Source of the DNA: Gallionella sp. UBA4737
Lineage (GTDB): Bacteria; Pseudomonadota; Gammaproteobacteria; Burkholderiales; Gallionellaceae
NCBI GenBank assembly: GCA_002403995.1
Contig: DHIV01000027.1
Span: 1-10,098 of the forward strand
Reading direction: 5' to 3'
DNA: 10,098 bases
The notes beneath the pieces are model-generated. The model was not told the origin of the DNA and searched no databases. It was given only the letters and a program-made list of their open reading frames with translations. Positions within the stretch are counted from its first letter, which is position 1. Each line of letters begins with the position of its first letter. The translations under genes and the position numbers were made by a program. Positions 1 through 6,350 of the stretch are shown in pieces.

Positions 1-289
1 AAACAGAACCCGCAATTATGCCAATTGCCAACTTGGATGTCAAACTGAATTAGCCCATATGTGCAGTATAGCCAGCAATATGCAGGGCGAGTCAATTCAA
101 CAAAGCCGTCTTGAGTCTGCCGAAAAGCTCAGGACAATGAAGTATTGCTGCTTCCAGCGACAGAAAAAATACAGCGAGTTGCTGAATTCACGATTCGCCA
201 TTTTCAACGCTCGCTCCCCCCAACACTGTCAAAAGTGAGGATAATTTACCCCGCAAACATTGCAATTCGCCCACCCCCAAGGAGGCCGC
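1..289. other. Intergenic region without a convincing gene
   Basis: No reading frame here looks like a real gene. One plus-strand frame is open from the window edge to about position 238, but it lacks a start with a ribosome binding site and its Q/N/S/C-rich composition is unlike the neighbouring proteins. Another frame is open only to a TAG at 51-53 and could be the tail of a gene lying to the left. The only clear signal is the strong Shine-Dalgarno AAGGAGG at 279-285, which serves the gene starting at 290. A GATAAT at 240-245 could be a -10 element, but no matching -35 is visible. Confidence 0.5.
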
Positions 290-703
290 ATGGAAATCAC
301 CTGCTACCGCAATACCGAATTGCAGCGCGAGCCGCGTCATCTGCGGGCCACGGTTTATAACACCGGACACTTGCTTTTGAAACATAGCAACGATGGCGTT
401 GTATTCGTGCCGATACGCAGCATGCAATATCTCGCGGTGATAGATTATGAAGAGATCATTTTTCTCGACAGCGCAAACAAAAGCTGGGTGGAAATCGCCT
501 GGCAAAATTTTCGCCCGCAGCAGCGTAACGCGCTCACAGAGGCGGTACCCTATGAAGCCGTTTACTACACCTCAGGGGCAGCGGAAACCATGAAACGCCT
601 GCAGGTCGAGTTACCTTCGGCACTCAAGGCGCTGGCCGCAAAAACCAGCCCATCTAACGCGGCCCGCATTATCAAACTCCCTCGCAGTCAGTTCAACGGC
701 TAA
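290..703 (+). CDS. Conserved-looking hypothetical protein, 137 aa
   Basis: I do not recognise this protein. The start at 290 is chosen over an upstream in-frame TTG at 260 because AAGGAGG lies 4 bases before it. The first two thirds read as alternating short strands rich in V, I, Y and F (for example VVFVPIRSMQYLAVIDYEEIIFL), suggesting a mostly beta fold. The last third is helical (ETMKRLQVELPSALKALAA) and ends in a basic tail. There is no signal peptide, membrane segment or metal-binding cluster, so it is probably a small cytoplasmic protein. It converges on the cbb operon, and its TAA at 701-703 overlaps the opposing TAG at 700-702. Codon use resembles the neighbours, which supports it being real. 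Its function is unknown. Confidence 0.75.
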   Translation: MEITCYRNTELQREPRHLRATVYNTGHLLLKHSNDGVVFVPIRSMQYLAVIDYEEIIFLDSANKSWVEIAWQNFRPQQRNALTEAVPYEAVYYTSGAAETMKRLQVELPSALKALAAKTSPSNAARIIKLPRSQFNG

Positions 704-1002
704 TCGTCATCGCCGAGTTCGGGGTCCCACCCTTCCGCTTTGGCGCGCGCGATCGCTTCCTGGTGTATGCGTATATAACGTTGTAGTAGTTCCGCTGGCA
801 GGCGGCTCGGCAGATGCGCATACTTTTCCCATTCTGCCCATATCTTTTCGTAAAGCACTTGCAACTGGCCATCCGTCCAGCCAGCGCAATCTTCCGTATC
901 GGGAATCAAACCGAACACCCAGGCGTCCTTGACCATTTGCCCCCAATGCGTCATGCCGCCGTTTTGATCGTTGTGCAAACCTGCGTAGCCTGATTGTTTC
1001 AT
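700..1002 (-). CDS. Fifth cbb operon gene, cbbN position, small protein of unknown function (100 aa)
   Basis: This is a small acidic, Trp-rich soluble protein (W at several places, including THWGQM, DAWVFG, AGWTDG and EGWDPE) with a C-terminal Asp cluster (ELGDDD). It has no signal peptide or membrane segment. It begins 5 bp after the cbbO stop, and its Shine-Dalgarno (GAGG, 8 bases before ATG) lies inside the last cbbO codons, so translation is probably coupled to cbbO. From memory, the N. europaea operon is cbbLSQON, and this gene sits where cbbN would be. I cannot confirm homology from the sequence alone. By position it is likely a RuBisCO accessory or maturation factor, but its biochemical role is unknown. 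It is the last gene of the operon, and its stop overlaps that of the convergent gene. Confidence 0.85.
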   Translation of the reverse strand: MKQSGYAGLHNDQNGGMTHWGQMVKDAWVFGLIPDTEDCAGWTDGQLQVLYEKIWAEWEKYAHLPSRLPAELLQRYIRIHQEAIARAKAEGWDPELGDDD

Positions 1003-1007
1003 GTTGA

Positions 1008-3401
1008 TTACCTCGTTAGTCCAGCGTAGAGCAGCGGCAATTTCTCCGGCAGCCGCTCCACGTGGTCGACAACCATGTAATTCTTGCTGCCAAAGATACG
1101 CGAAACATATTGGTCTGCGCGCGGATCCAGCGTCATGCAGAAAGTCGTAATGCCGTTACGGGCTGCGTCCTCGACCGCCTTTTTGGAATCATAACGCAGA
1201 TACTGCGGGTCGCGCACATCGATGTCTGCCGGCTCACCATCGGTGATCACCATCAATAATTTCCTGGCGGATTTTTGCCCGCGCAGATAATGCGTGGCGT
1301 GGCGGATAGCCGCGCCCATGCGCGTGGACAACTGGCCGGTCATGCCTGCCAGCCGCGCCTTCGGCGCGTCATTGTATGGCTGGTCGAAATCCTTGAAACG
1401 GTAATACTCCACATCGTGCCTGCCATCTGAACAGAATCCATGTATCGCAAATGGATCGCCTATTTTATGGATCGCATCCGACAGCAGCACGCAGGCCTGG
1501 CGTGTCAGGTCCAGCACGGTTTGCTCCTGCCCGAGCACTTTTTCATTGGTCGATTCGGACAGGTCCAGCAACACCAGCACCGAAATATCACGCACCTTGC
1601 GCACCGAACGCATCATGATGCGCGGGTCGGGCTGTATGCCCATGCGGAGATCTATCATGCTGCTGATCGCGGCATTGATGTCGATCTCATCGCCATCTTC
1701 CAGCTTGCGGATGCGCTGCACGCCCTGCGGTTGCATCGCATCCAGCAAAAATTTCAGGCGTGATGCGATGAGTTTGTTATCCGCGGTGATTTGAGTTATC
1801 AGTTGCAGGTCGCCCGTTTTGGGGCGCTTCTCCATCACCGTTGCCCAAGCCGGGCGCTCGAGCTGGATCTGATAATCCCATTCCGCATAGTGATACGGCT
1901 CTGAAACAGGTTCCTTGCCTTCCAGCTCGTTATAGCTCACGCCATTATCTTCGTAAGGAAAGAACTCCTCCGACATCACCCAAATCTCTTGTGCGTCATC
2001 GCCGGCGGTCTCGACATCGATTTCATTGGCAAACTCCATCACCGACACATGTTTGCGCACTTGCTTGATCGTTTCGAAGCCCGCGGCTTGCGACTTGTCG
2101 AAATCGAATTCCTCGAATTCCCAGAAATAACGATTGTCATCGCGATAGGGCGCGCTCAATGTGTCGGTGCGCGGATTGAATGCGATGCGCTTTTGCAGCA
2201 AACCATGCGCCAATGCCACGCCGATTTCCCAGGAAATCGTGTTATCCGCCAGGCGATCTGCGGCTTGCGCGAACAGCGCGCGCCCATCGGCTATCCACGC
2301 ATCATCATCCTGATAATCGCTATCCAGCAGCGCGCGAGCCAGACGGTTCAAATAATCTCCCGCCGTGCTGGTCTGTCCTGCTTCCGCGGTATGCAGCCTG
2401 GACCATAATTGCCTGAGGCCGGGGAATGCGCGTATAGCAAGCGTTTCGACACGCGCATCCTCGATCACGCTGATCACCGCGATCTGCAATGGGTTCAAAG
2501 CCTCCGCAGAGATCGGTTCGCGTGTATACACCAGGTGCGCGGCGCAATGTGCCGCCGAGGCGCGGTATATCTCCAGGCCCGGCACCTGTTGGTTACCCTC
2601 ACCCGAACCCTCTCCCGCAAGCGGGCGAGGGGCTGAACGTTCCCCCTGCGGGGGAATAAAATCGTCATACGCATCGGGCAAGTGCATAAAATAATCTTCG
2701 ATATAAGGCTTGTAACCTTCGCGCGACTCGAAATCACCACTGGTGGGACGCATGAAAAAATCCCGCGCCCACAAGGCGCGCAGATACATATTGATACGCC
2801 GCTGCACATCGACGAACAGCGTGCCCTTGCGCTCTTTTTGCAGCATCGCCAGCGACTCTTTGGATTTCAGGCCGAAGTAAGCCACCTGCTCTTCAAAATT
2901 GGTTTTGTGCGCATGCGCACCCCAGGTCGCCCAGCGGCGCAGGCCGCCCAGAGTGAGCTGCCCCAGCAAGGCCTCCAGATTTTCCAGCATCGGGCGCAGG
3001 CCGCGCGGAACCTGGTTGAGCAGAGTATTGATCAATTGCAGATAGGCGCCAAACAGGGCAGCGTCACCCAGGCGCTTGGCCGCGGTCGGTGCAGTAGCCA
3101 CGATTGCTTCCAGCATTGAGCCGCTGGTTTTTGAGGCCAGCGCCATCACGGCATCCAGCAAGTCCACCACCGAATCTTCGCCGATCTCCTTGGCGATACT
3201 TGGCGCGCTCTGGATGAAGGTGATGACCAGCTCGCTGCCGCGCCCGAGATTTTTTAAAGCCCGCGCACCCTGCACGTAGTTCTCCAGGCCAAGCGGACTG
3301 AATACGCGCGCTGCTTCATACCAGGAGGACTGCAATACCTCGCTCGCATTCGTGCCCAATTCCTCGAGCAACTCTGCGTGATTTTCTAAAGAGAGGGACA
3401 T
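1008..3401 (-). CDS. cbbO: CbbO, RuBisCO activase subunit with VWA domain (797 aa)
   Basis: CbbO is the adaptor subunit of the CbbQ/CbbO RuBisCO activase. It docks the hexameric AAA+ motor CbbQ onto inhibited RuBisCO so that tightly bound sugar phosphates can be released. The N-terminal half (about 1-240) is a long helical region. The C-terminal von Willebrand A domain (about 605-790) has the MIDAS motif DLSES at 613-617 and the later acidic loop ITDGEP with D721. These should bind a divalent metal for contact with RuBisCO. Length is close to the family norm of roughly 770-800. The start at 3401 has a GGAAAG ribosome binding site and lies 54 bp after cbbQ. Residues about 250-270 (GERSAPRPLAGEGSGEG) are encoded by a dispersed repeat and look like a low-complexity in-frame insertion in a linker. 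The reading frame is otherwise intact. Confidence 0.95.
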   Translation of the reverse strand: MSLSLENHAELLEELGTNASEVLQSSWYEAARVFSPLGLENYVQGARALKNLGRGSELVITFIQSAPSIAKEIGEDSVVDLLDAVMALASKTSGSMLEAIVATAPTAAKRLGDAALFGAYLQLINTLLNQVPRGLRPMLENLEALLGQLTLGGLRRWATWGAHAHKTNFEEQVAYFGLKSKESLAMLQKERKGTLFVDVQRRINMYLRALWARDFFMRPTSGDFESREGYKPYIEDYFMHLPDAYDDFIPPQGERSAPRPLAGEGSGEGNQQVPGLEIYRASAAHCAAHLVYTREPISAEALNPLQIAVISVIEDARVETLAIRAFPGLRQLWSRLHTAEAGQTSTAGDYLNRLARALLDSDYQDDDAWIADGRALFAQAADRLADNTISWEIGVALAHGLLQKRIAFNPRTDTLSAPYRDDNRYFWEFEEFDFDKSQAAGFETIKQVRKHVSVMEFANEIDVETAGDDAQEIWVMSEEFFPYEDNGVSYNELEGKEPVSEPYHYAEWDYQIQLERPAWATVMEKRPKTGDLQLITQITADNKLIASRLKFLLDAMQPQGVQRIRKLEDGDEIDINAAISSMIDLRMGIQPDPRIMMRSVRKVRDISVLVLLDLSESTNEKVLGQEQTVLDLTRQACVLLSDAIHKIGDPFAIHGFCSDGRHDVEYYRFKDFDQPYNDAPKARLAGMTGQLSTRMGAAIRHATHYLRGQKSARKLLMVITDGEPADIDVRDPQYLRYDSKKAVEDAARNGITTFCMTLDPRADQYVSRIFGSKNYMVVDHVERLPEKLPLLYAGLTR
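2596..2656. repeat. Dispersed palindromic (REP-like) repeat embedded in cbbO
   Basis: This is a 61-bp GC-rich element inside the cbbO reading frame. It contains two hairpins. The first has arms CCCTCTCCCGC (2608-2618) and GCGGGCGAGGG (2621-2631) with one mismatch and a 2-base loop. The second has perfect arms TTCCCCC (2640-2646) and GGGGGAA (2650-2656) with a TGC loop. The first part matches from memory a repeat scattered through many beta- and gammaproteobacterial genomes, whose translation reads like PLAGEGxGEG. Here the minus strand reads SAPRPLAGEGSGEG in the cbbO frame, without stop codons. Insertion is inferred; confirming it needs comparison with cbbO genes lacking it. Confidence 0.75.
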
Positions 3402-3439
3402 TTATGCTTTCCAGGCGAAAACAAACCAGTCATGCCAAA

Positions 3440-3467
3440 GATCAGAAAAATGCGATCAGAAAAATGT
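3440..3467. repeat. 14-bp tandem duplication across the cbbQ stop codon
   Basis: Two adjacent copies of GATCAGAAAAATG(C/T) occupy 3440-3453 and 3454-3467, with 13 of 14 bases identical. On the minus strand the first-read copy encodes the end of CbbQ (TFF then TGA), and the second repeats that stretch in the cbbQ-cbbO spacer. It looks like a small slippage duplication that lengthened the spacer without altering either protein. Any effect on cbbO translation is unknown. Confidence 0.85.
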
Positions 3468-4259
3468 CGTGACTGCGGCATCCAGCGCGTCGCGCATATC
3501 GGGATCGTCGGTGATCGGCCGCACCAGCGCCACACGGCACGCCGCTTTCGCCTCGACCCCCTTGGCGATCAGATTACCTGCATAAATCAGCATCCGCGTG
3601 GAAATCCCCTCATCCAAACCATGCCCCTTGAGGTTGCGTGCGCGTTCGGCGATCGACACCAGCTTGCCAGCGACCTCTGCGCTGATTTTACTTTCGTGCG
3701 TGACGATCTCGGTTTCCACATCGTGAGCCGGATAACTGAAATCCAGCGCGCCAAAGCGTTGCTTGGTGGATTGCTTCAGGTCTTTCATCAGGCTTTGGTA
3801 TCCCGGGTTATAGGAAATCACCAGCTGGAAATCGGGATGCGCATGCACCAGTTCCCCCTTCTTCTCCAATGGCAATACGCGGCGATTGTCGGTCAGCGGG
3901 TGGATCACCACGGTGGTGTCCTGACGCGCCTCAACCACTTCATCAAGATAACAAATCGCACCATGCCGCGCTGCAACCGCCAACGGGCCGTCCTGCCAGC
4001 GCGTGCCTTGCGCATCCAGCAGGAAACGCCCCACCAGATCCGATGCGGTCATGTCTTCATTGCAAGCCACTGTGATCAGCGGCTTGCCCAGCTTCCAGGC
4101 CATGTATTCGACAAAGCGCGTTTTGCCGCAACCGGTCGGGCCTTTCAGCATCATCGGCATGCGCACTGAGTAAGCCGCCTGGTAAAGCTCGACTTCATCT
4201 GCGACCGCGCGGTAATAAGGTTCTTTTTCGATTCTGTATTGCTTGATGACGTCGCTCAT
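3456..4259 (-). CDS. cbbQ: CbbQ, AAA+ ATPase of the RuBisCO activase (267 aa)
   Basis: CbbQ is a MoxR-type AAA+ ATPase. Its ring uses ATP hydrolysis, with CbbO as adaptor, to remodel inhibited RuBisCO. Visible motifs are Walker A GPTGCGKT at 40-47, Walker B ICYLDE at 102-107 (D106, E107), a sensor-1-like SYNPGY with N151, and an arginine-finger candidate R168 in KQRFG. The length of 267 residues is typical of the family. The reading frame extends to 4304, but the start at 4259 is chosen because GAGGGA lies 6 bases upstream and the N-terminus [16 protein letters not shown] fits the family. Its gene lies 85 bp after cbbS, behind a terminator-like hairpin, so it is probably expressed well below cbbLS. 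It is followed after 54 bp by cbbO. Confidence 0.96.
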   Translation of the reverse strand: MSDVIKQYRIEKEPYYRAVADEVELYQAAYSVRMPMMLKGPTGCGKTRFVEYMAWKLGKPLITVACNEDMTASDLVGRFLLDAQGTRWQDGPLAVAARHGAICYLDEVVEARQDTTVVIHPLTDNRRVLPLEKKGELVHAHPDFQLVISYNPGYQSLMKDLKQSTKQRFGALDFSYPAHDVETEIVTHESKISAEVAGKLVSIAERARNLKGHGLDEGISTRMLIYAGNLIAKGVEAKAACRVALVRPITDDPDMRDALDAAVTTFF

Positions 4260-4288
4260 ATCGATTCCCTCTTTAATTGGCGCCCCAG

Positions 4289-4321
4289 AAAAAATCCCCG
4301 CCACCTTGCGGCAACGGGGAT
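4289..4321 (-). terminator. Intrinsic-terminator-like hairpin between cbbS and cbbQ
   Basis: Read on the minus strand, ATCCCCG (4321-4315) pairs with CGGGGAT (4300-4294). A GCC/GGC pairing can extend the inner part of the stem, and a run of T follows at once (A-run 4289-4294 on the plus strand). The stem starts 23 bp after the cbbS stop. This is the arrangement of a rho-independent terminator. Because cbbQ, cbbO and the fifth gene follow in the same direction, it probably acts as a leaky terminator or mRNA-stabilising 3' end that favours cbbLS transcripts. Confidence 0.75.
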
Positions 4322-4344
4322 AGCTTTCGTTCGCCCGTGCGCGA

Positions 4345-4701
4345 TTAAACCGTCTTGCCGCGGAAAATCACCATGTTCGTGCCTTGCGATTGCTTGAAAT
4401 TGTCATAAGCCAGCAACCGGATATGGTTGTTCGGATTGGCTTTATGGCAAGCTTCTGCTTCCTTGATTACGGCATCCACATTGGTTTCGCCGAACATCGG
4501 CAGCTTCCACATGTACCAGTAGTTGTCCATCAGATGCTCAGGCTCGGTGTGTTCGATCGCCGGATTCCAGCCTTTTTTGACGATGTACTCGACCTGCTTT
4601 CTGATCTGCTCGGTAGTCATCGCCGGCAGGTAAGAGAAGGTCTCGAACTTGCGGCTGGCCGGGTCGCTGACGCGTGATTTGTAATCTTGCATTTCACTCA
4701 T
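4345..4701 (-). CDS. cbbS: CbbS, form I RuBisCO small subunit (118 aa)
   Basis: This is the small subunit of ribulose-1,5-bisphosphate carboxylase/oxygenase. Eight copies cap the L8S8 enzyme and stabilise it. The family signature is clear: [11 protein letters not shown] near the N-terminus, then [23 protein letters not shown] and [12 protein letters not shown]. The start at 4701 has AAGGA 7 bases upstream; an internal Met three residues on lacks such a site. The protein is somewhat longer than the roughly 110 residues common in form IA. The extra residues lie in the N-terminal segment [12 protein letters not shown], a pattern I associate with the cbbQ-linked subtype. The gene lies 69 bp after cbbL, with a hairpin in between. 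Confidence 0.97.
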   Translation of the reverse strand: MSEMQDYKSRVSDPASRKFETFSYLPAMTTEQIRKQVEYIVKKGWNPAIEHTEPEHLMDNYWYMWKLPMFGETNVDAVIKEAEACHKANPNNHIRLLAYDNFKQSQGTNMVIFRGKTV

Positions 4702-4736
4702 TTTGATTTCCTTTTTAATAGTCTGTTGATCAAGTC

Positions 4737-4759
4737 ACGGCGCGTGATGCAAGCGCCGT
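4737..4759 (-). promoter_or_regulatory. Perfect hairpin in the cbbL-cbbS spacer
   Basis: ACGGCGC (4737-4743) and GCGCCGT (4753-4759) form a perfect 7-bp GC-rich stem with a 9-base loop, 11 bp after the cbbL stop codon. No T-run follows on the minus strand, so it does not look like a terminator. A role in mRNA processing or in protecting the cbbL message is inferred from position only. Confidence 0.5.
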
Positions 4760-4770
4760 TGGCTCGATGC

Positions 4771-6192
4771 TTACTTATGGGCTACGTCCAGCTTGTCCAC
4801 CGTGTCGAATTCGAACTTGATCTCTTTCCAGGTTTCCATCGCGATCTTCAGTTCCGGGCTGCTGTTGGCTGCCTTGGTCAGGATGTCCTTGCCTTCTTTT
4901 TCAATTTCGCGTCCTGCGTTGCGCGCTTCCACGCAAGCTTCCAGTGCCACACGGTTAGCCGCTGCGCCGGCTGCGTTGCCCCATGGGTGGCCCAATGTGC
5001 CGCCGCCGAATTGCAAACATGCATCGTCGCCGAAGATGTTGACCAATGCAGGCATATGCCAAACGTGAATGCCGCCGGATGCAACCGGGAACACGCCCGG
5101 CATGGAACCCCAATCCTGATCGAAGAAAATCCCGCGTGAGCGGTCTTCCTTGATGAAGCTTTCGCGCATCAGGTCAACAAAGCCCAGCGTTGGTGCGCGG
5201 TCGCCTTCCAGCTTGCCCACCACGGTACCGGAGTGCAGGTGGTCTCCGCCGGACAGGCGCAGAATCTTTGCCAGCACGCGGAAGTGAATGCCGTGGTGCG
5301 GATTGCGGTCGATCACCGCGTGCATCGCACGGTGGATATGCAGCAGCATGCCGTTGTTGCGGCACCAGTTAGCCAAACCCGTGTTCGCACAAAAACCCCC
5401 GGTGATGTAGTCATGCATGATGATCGGTGCGCCGATTTCTTTTGCATATTCCGCACGCTTGTACATTTCTTCCGGAGTCGGGGCAGTCACGTTCAAGTAG
5501 TGGCCCTTGCGTTCGCCGGTTTCACGTTCTGCCTTCAGTGTCGCTTCCTGCACGAAGTCAAAACGGGCACGCCAGCGCATGAACGGTTGGCTGTTGACGT
5601 TCTCGTCATCTTTGGTCAGATCCAGACCGCCGCGCAGACATTCGTAAACTGCGCGACCGTAGTTTTTGGCGGACAGGCCCAGCTTGGGCTTGATCGTGCA
5701 ACCCAGCAGAGGGCGGCCGTATTTGTTCAGGATATCGCGCTCGACCTGGATGCCTTGTGGCGGACCGCCGCAAGTCTTCACGTAAGCGATCGGGAAGCGC
5801 ACGTCTTCCAGGCGCAATGCACGCAATGCCTTGAAGCCGAATACGTTACCCACCAGCGAGGTGAACACGTTAACCACAGAACCTTCTTCGAACAGATCGA
5901 TCGGATAAGCAACGAATGCATAGAAGCAGGTATCGTCGCCGGGTACGTCTTCGATACGATAGGCGCGACCCTTGTAGTGATCCATGTCGGTCAACAGGTC
6001 GGTCCAAACGGTGGTCCATGTGCCGGTCGAAGATTCGGCCGCAACAGCAGCAGCAACTTCCTCGCGATCCACACCCGCCTGCGGGGTGATCTTGAAGCAG
6101 GCCAGCAAATCAGTGTCCTGGATCTTGTATTCCGGTTCCCAATAAGTTTGCCGATATTCTTTTACACCGGCGCTATATTTCTTGACTGCCAT
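4771..6192 (-). CDS. cbbL: CbbL, form IA RuBisCO large subunit (473 aa)
   Basis: This is the catalytic large subunit of ribulose-1,5-bisphosphate carboxylase/oxygenase, which adds CO2 to RuBP to give two 3-phosphoglycerates in the Calvin-Benson-Bassham cycle. All key motifs are present: TIKPKLG (K168, K170), [11 protein letters not shown] (K194 carbamylated; D196 and E197 bind Mg), HIHRAMHA (H287), H320 in GDHLHSG, and loop 6 GTVVGKLEG (K327). The length of 473 and the N-terminus [22 protein letters not shown] are typical of proteobacterial form IA. The frame runs back to 6210, but 6192 is chosen because GAGGGAG sits 7 bases upstream. It is the first operon gene, divergent from cbbR. No carboxysome genes lie downstream; the cbbQ/cbbO neighbours point to the cytoplasmic activase-dependent type. 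Confidence 0.99.
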   Translation of the reverse strand: MAVKKYSAGVKEYRQTYWEPEYKIQDTDLLACFKITPQAGVDREEVAAAVAAESSTGTWTTVWTDLLTDMDHYKGRAYRIEDVPGDDTCFYAFVAYPIDLFEEGSVVNVFTSLVGNVFGFKALRALRLEDVRFPIAYVKTCGGPPQGIQVERDILNKYGRPLLGCTIKPKLGLSAKNYGRAVYECLRGGLDLTKDDENVNSQPFMRWRARFDFVQEATLKAERETGERKGHYLNVTAPTPEEMYKRAEYAKEIGAPIIMHDYITGGFCANTGLANWCRNNGMLLHIHRAMHAVIDRNPHHGIHFRVLAKILRLSGGDHLHSGTVVGKLEGDRAPTLGFVDLMRESFIKEDRSRGIFFDQDWGSMPGVFPVASGGIHVWHMPALVNIFGDDACLQFGGGTLGHPWGNAAGAAANRVALEACVEARNAGREIEKEGKDILTKAANSSPELKIAMETWKEIKFEFDTVDKLDVAHK

Positions 6193-6253
6193 GATTGCAC
6201 TCCCTCTCAAAATTTGCGGCGCGACGCGACGCGGTTAAAACACATACTGCATG

Positions 6254-6271
6254 GGAGGCATCGTAGCCTCC
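6254..6271. promoter_or_regulatory. Inverted repeat framing the presumed cbbL -10 box
   Basis: GGAGGC (6254-6259) and GCCTCC (6266-6271) are perfect complementary arms separated by six bases. Those six bases are exactly the proposed -10 hexamer TACGAT on the minus strand. It could be an operator for a repressor, a hairpin near the transcript start, or chance. Confidence 0.35.
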
Positions 6272-6288
6272 GCGACACATAAGGACAA
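6260..6288 (-). promoter_or_regulatory. Putative sigma-70 promoter of the cbb operon
   Basis: On the minus strand TTGTCC (6288-6283) and TACGAT (6265-6260) are separated by 17 bases, the preferred spacing. They match TTGACA and TATAAT at four of six positions each. Transcription would start near 6253, leaving a leader of about 60 bases before cbbL. The symmetric AT-rich sites that could bind CbbR begin at the -35 box, as expected for a LysR-type activator. Confidence 0.5.
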
Positions 6289-6314
6289 TTAAATTGTTTT
6301 GATGGTTATGATAA
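6285..6314. promoter_or_regulatory. Candidate CbbR operator in the cbbR-cbbL control region
   Basis: Two perfect short palindromes lie 8 bases apart in an AT-rich tract: ACAATTAAATTGT (6285-6297) and TTATGATAA (6306-6314). A TTA-N8-TGA arrangement at 6289-6302 resembles the loose TNA-N7/8-TNA pattern reported for CbbR sites. The region lies from the proposed cbbL -35 outwards. On the other side it overlaps a weak cbbR promoter candidate (TTGATG 6299-6304, TTATAC 6323-6328), which would allow CbbR to repress its own gene. Binding is inferred. Confidence 0.45.
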
Positions 6315-6350
6315 TATCCCACTTATACATTGATTCTTAAGCGAGCCAGG

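Noticed and set aside
3..53. Short plus-strand frame at the window edge ending in TAG at 51-53
   Set aside because: Sixteen residues (TEPAIMPIANLDVKLN) could be the tail of a gene to the left, but this is too little to call.
2..238. Open plus-strand frame from the window edge
   Set aside because: It has no ribosome site near any start, and its Cys/Gln/Ser-rich translation does not look like a natural protein of this genome. It ends before the clear Shine-Dalgarno of the next gene.
3432..4169. 245-residue plus-strand open frame opposite cbbQ
   Set aside because: It is antisense to cbbQ, is rich in His, Arg and Gln as such shadows are, and has no recognisable domain.
6219..6233. Short GCGAC tandem repeats in the cbbL leader
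   Set aside because: Only about two and a half units are present; too short to separate from chance in GC-rich sequence.
5233..6282. 349-residue plus-strand open frame opposite cbbL
   Set aside because: It is a shadow of the highly conserved cbbL codons in the antisense direction; its translation shows no family features and it has no ribosome site of note.
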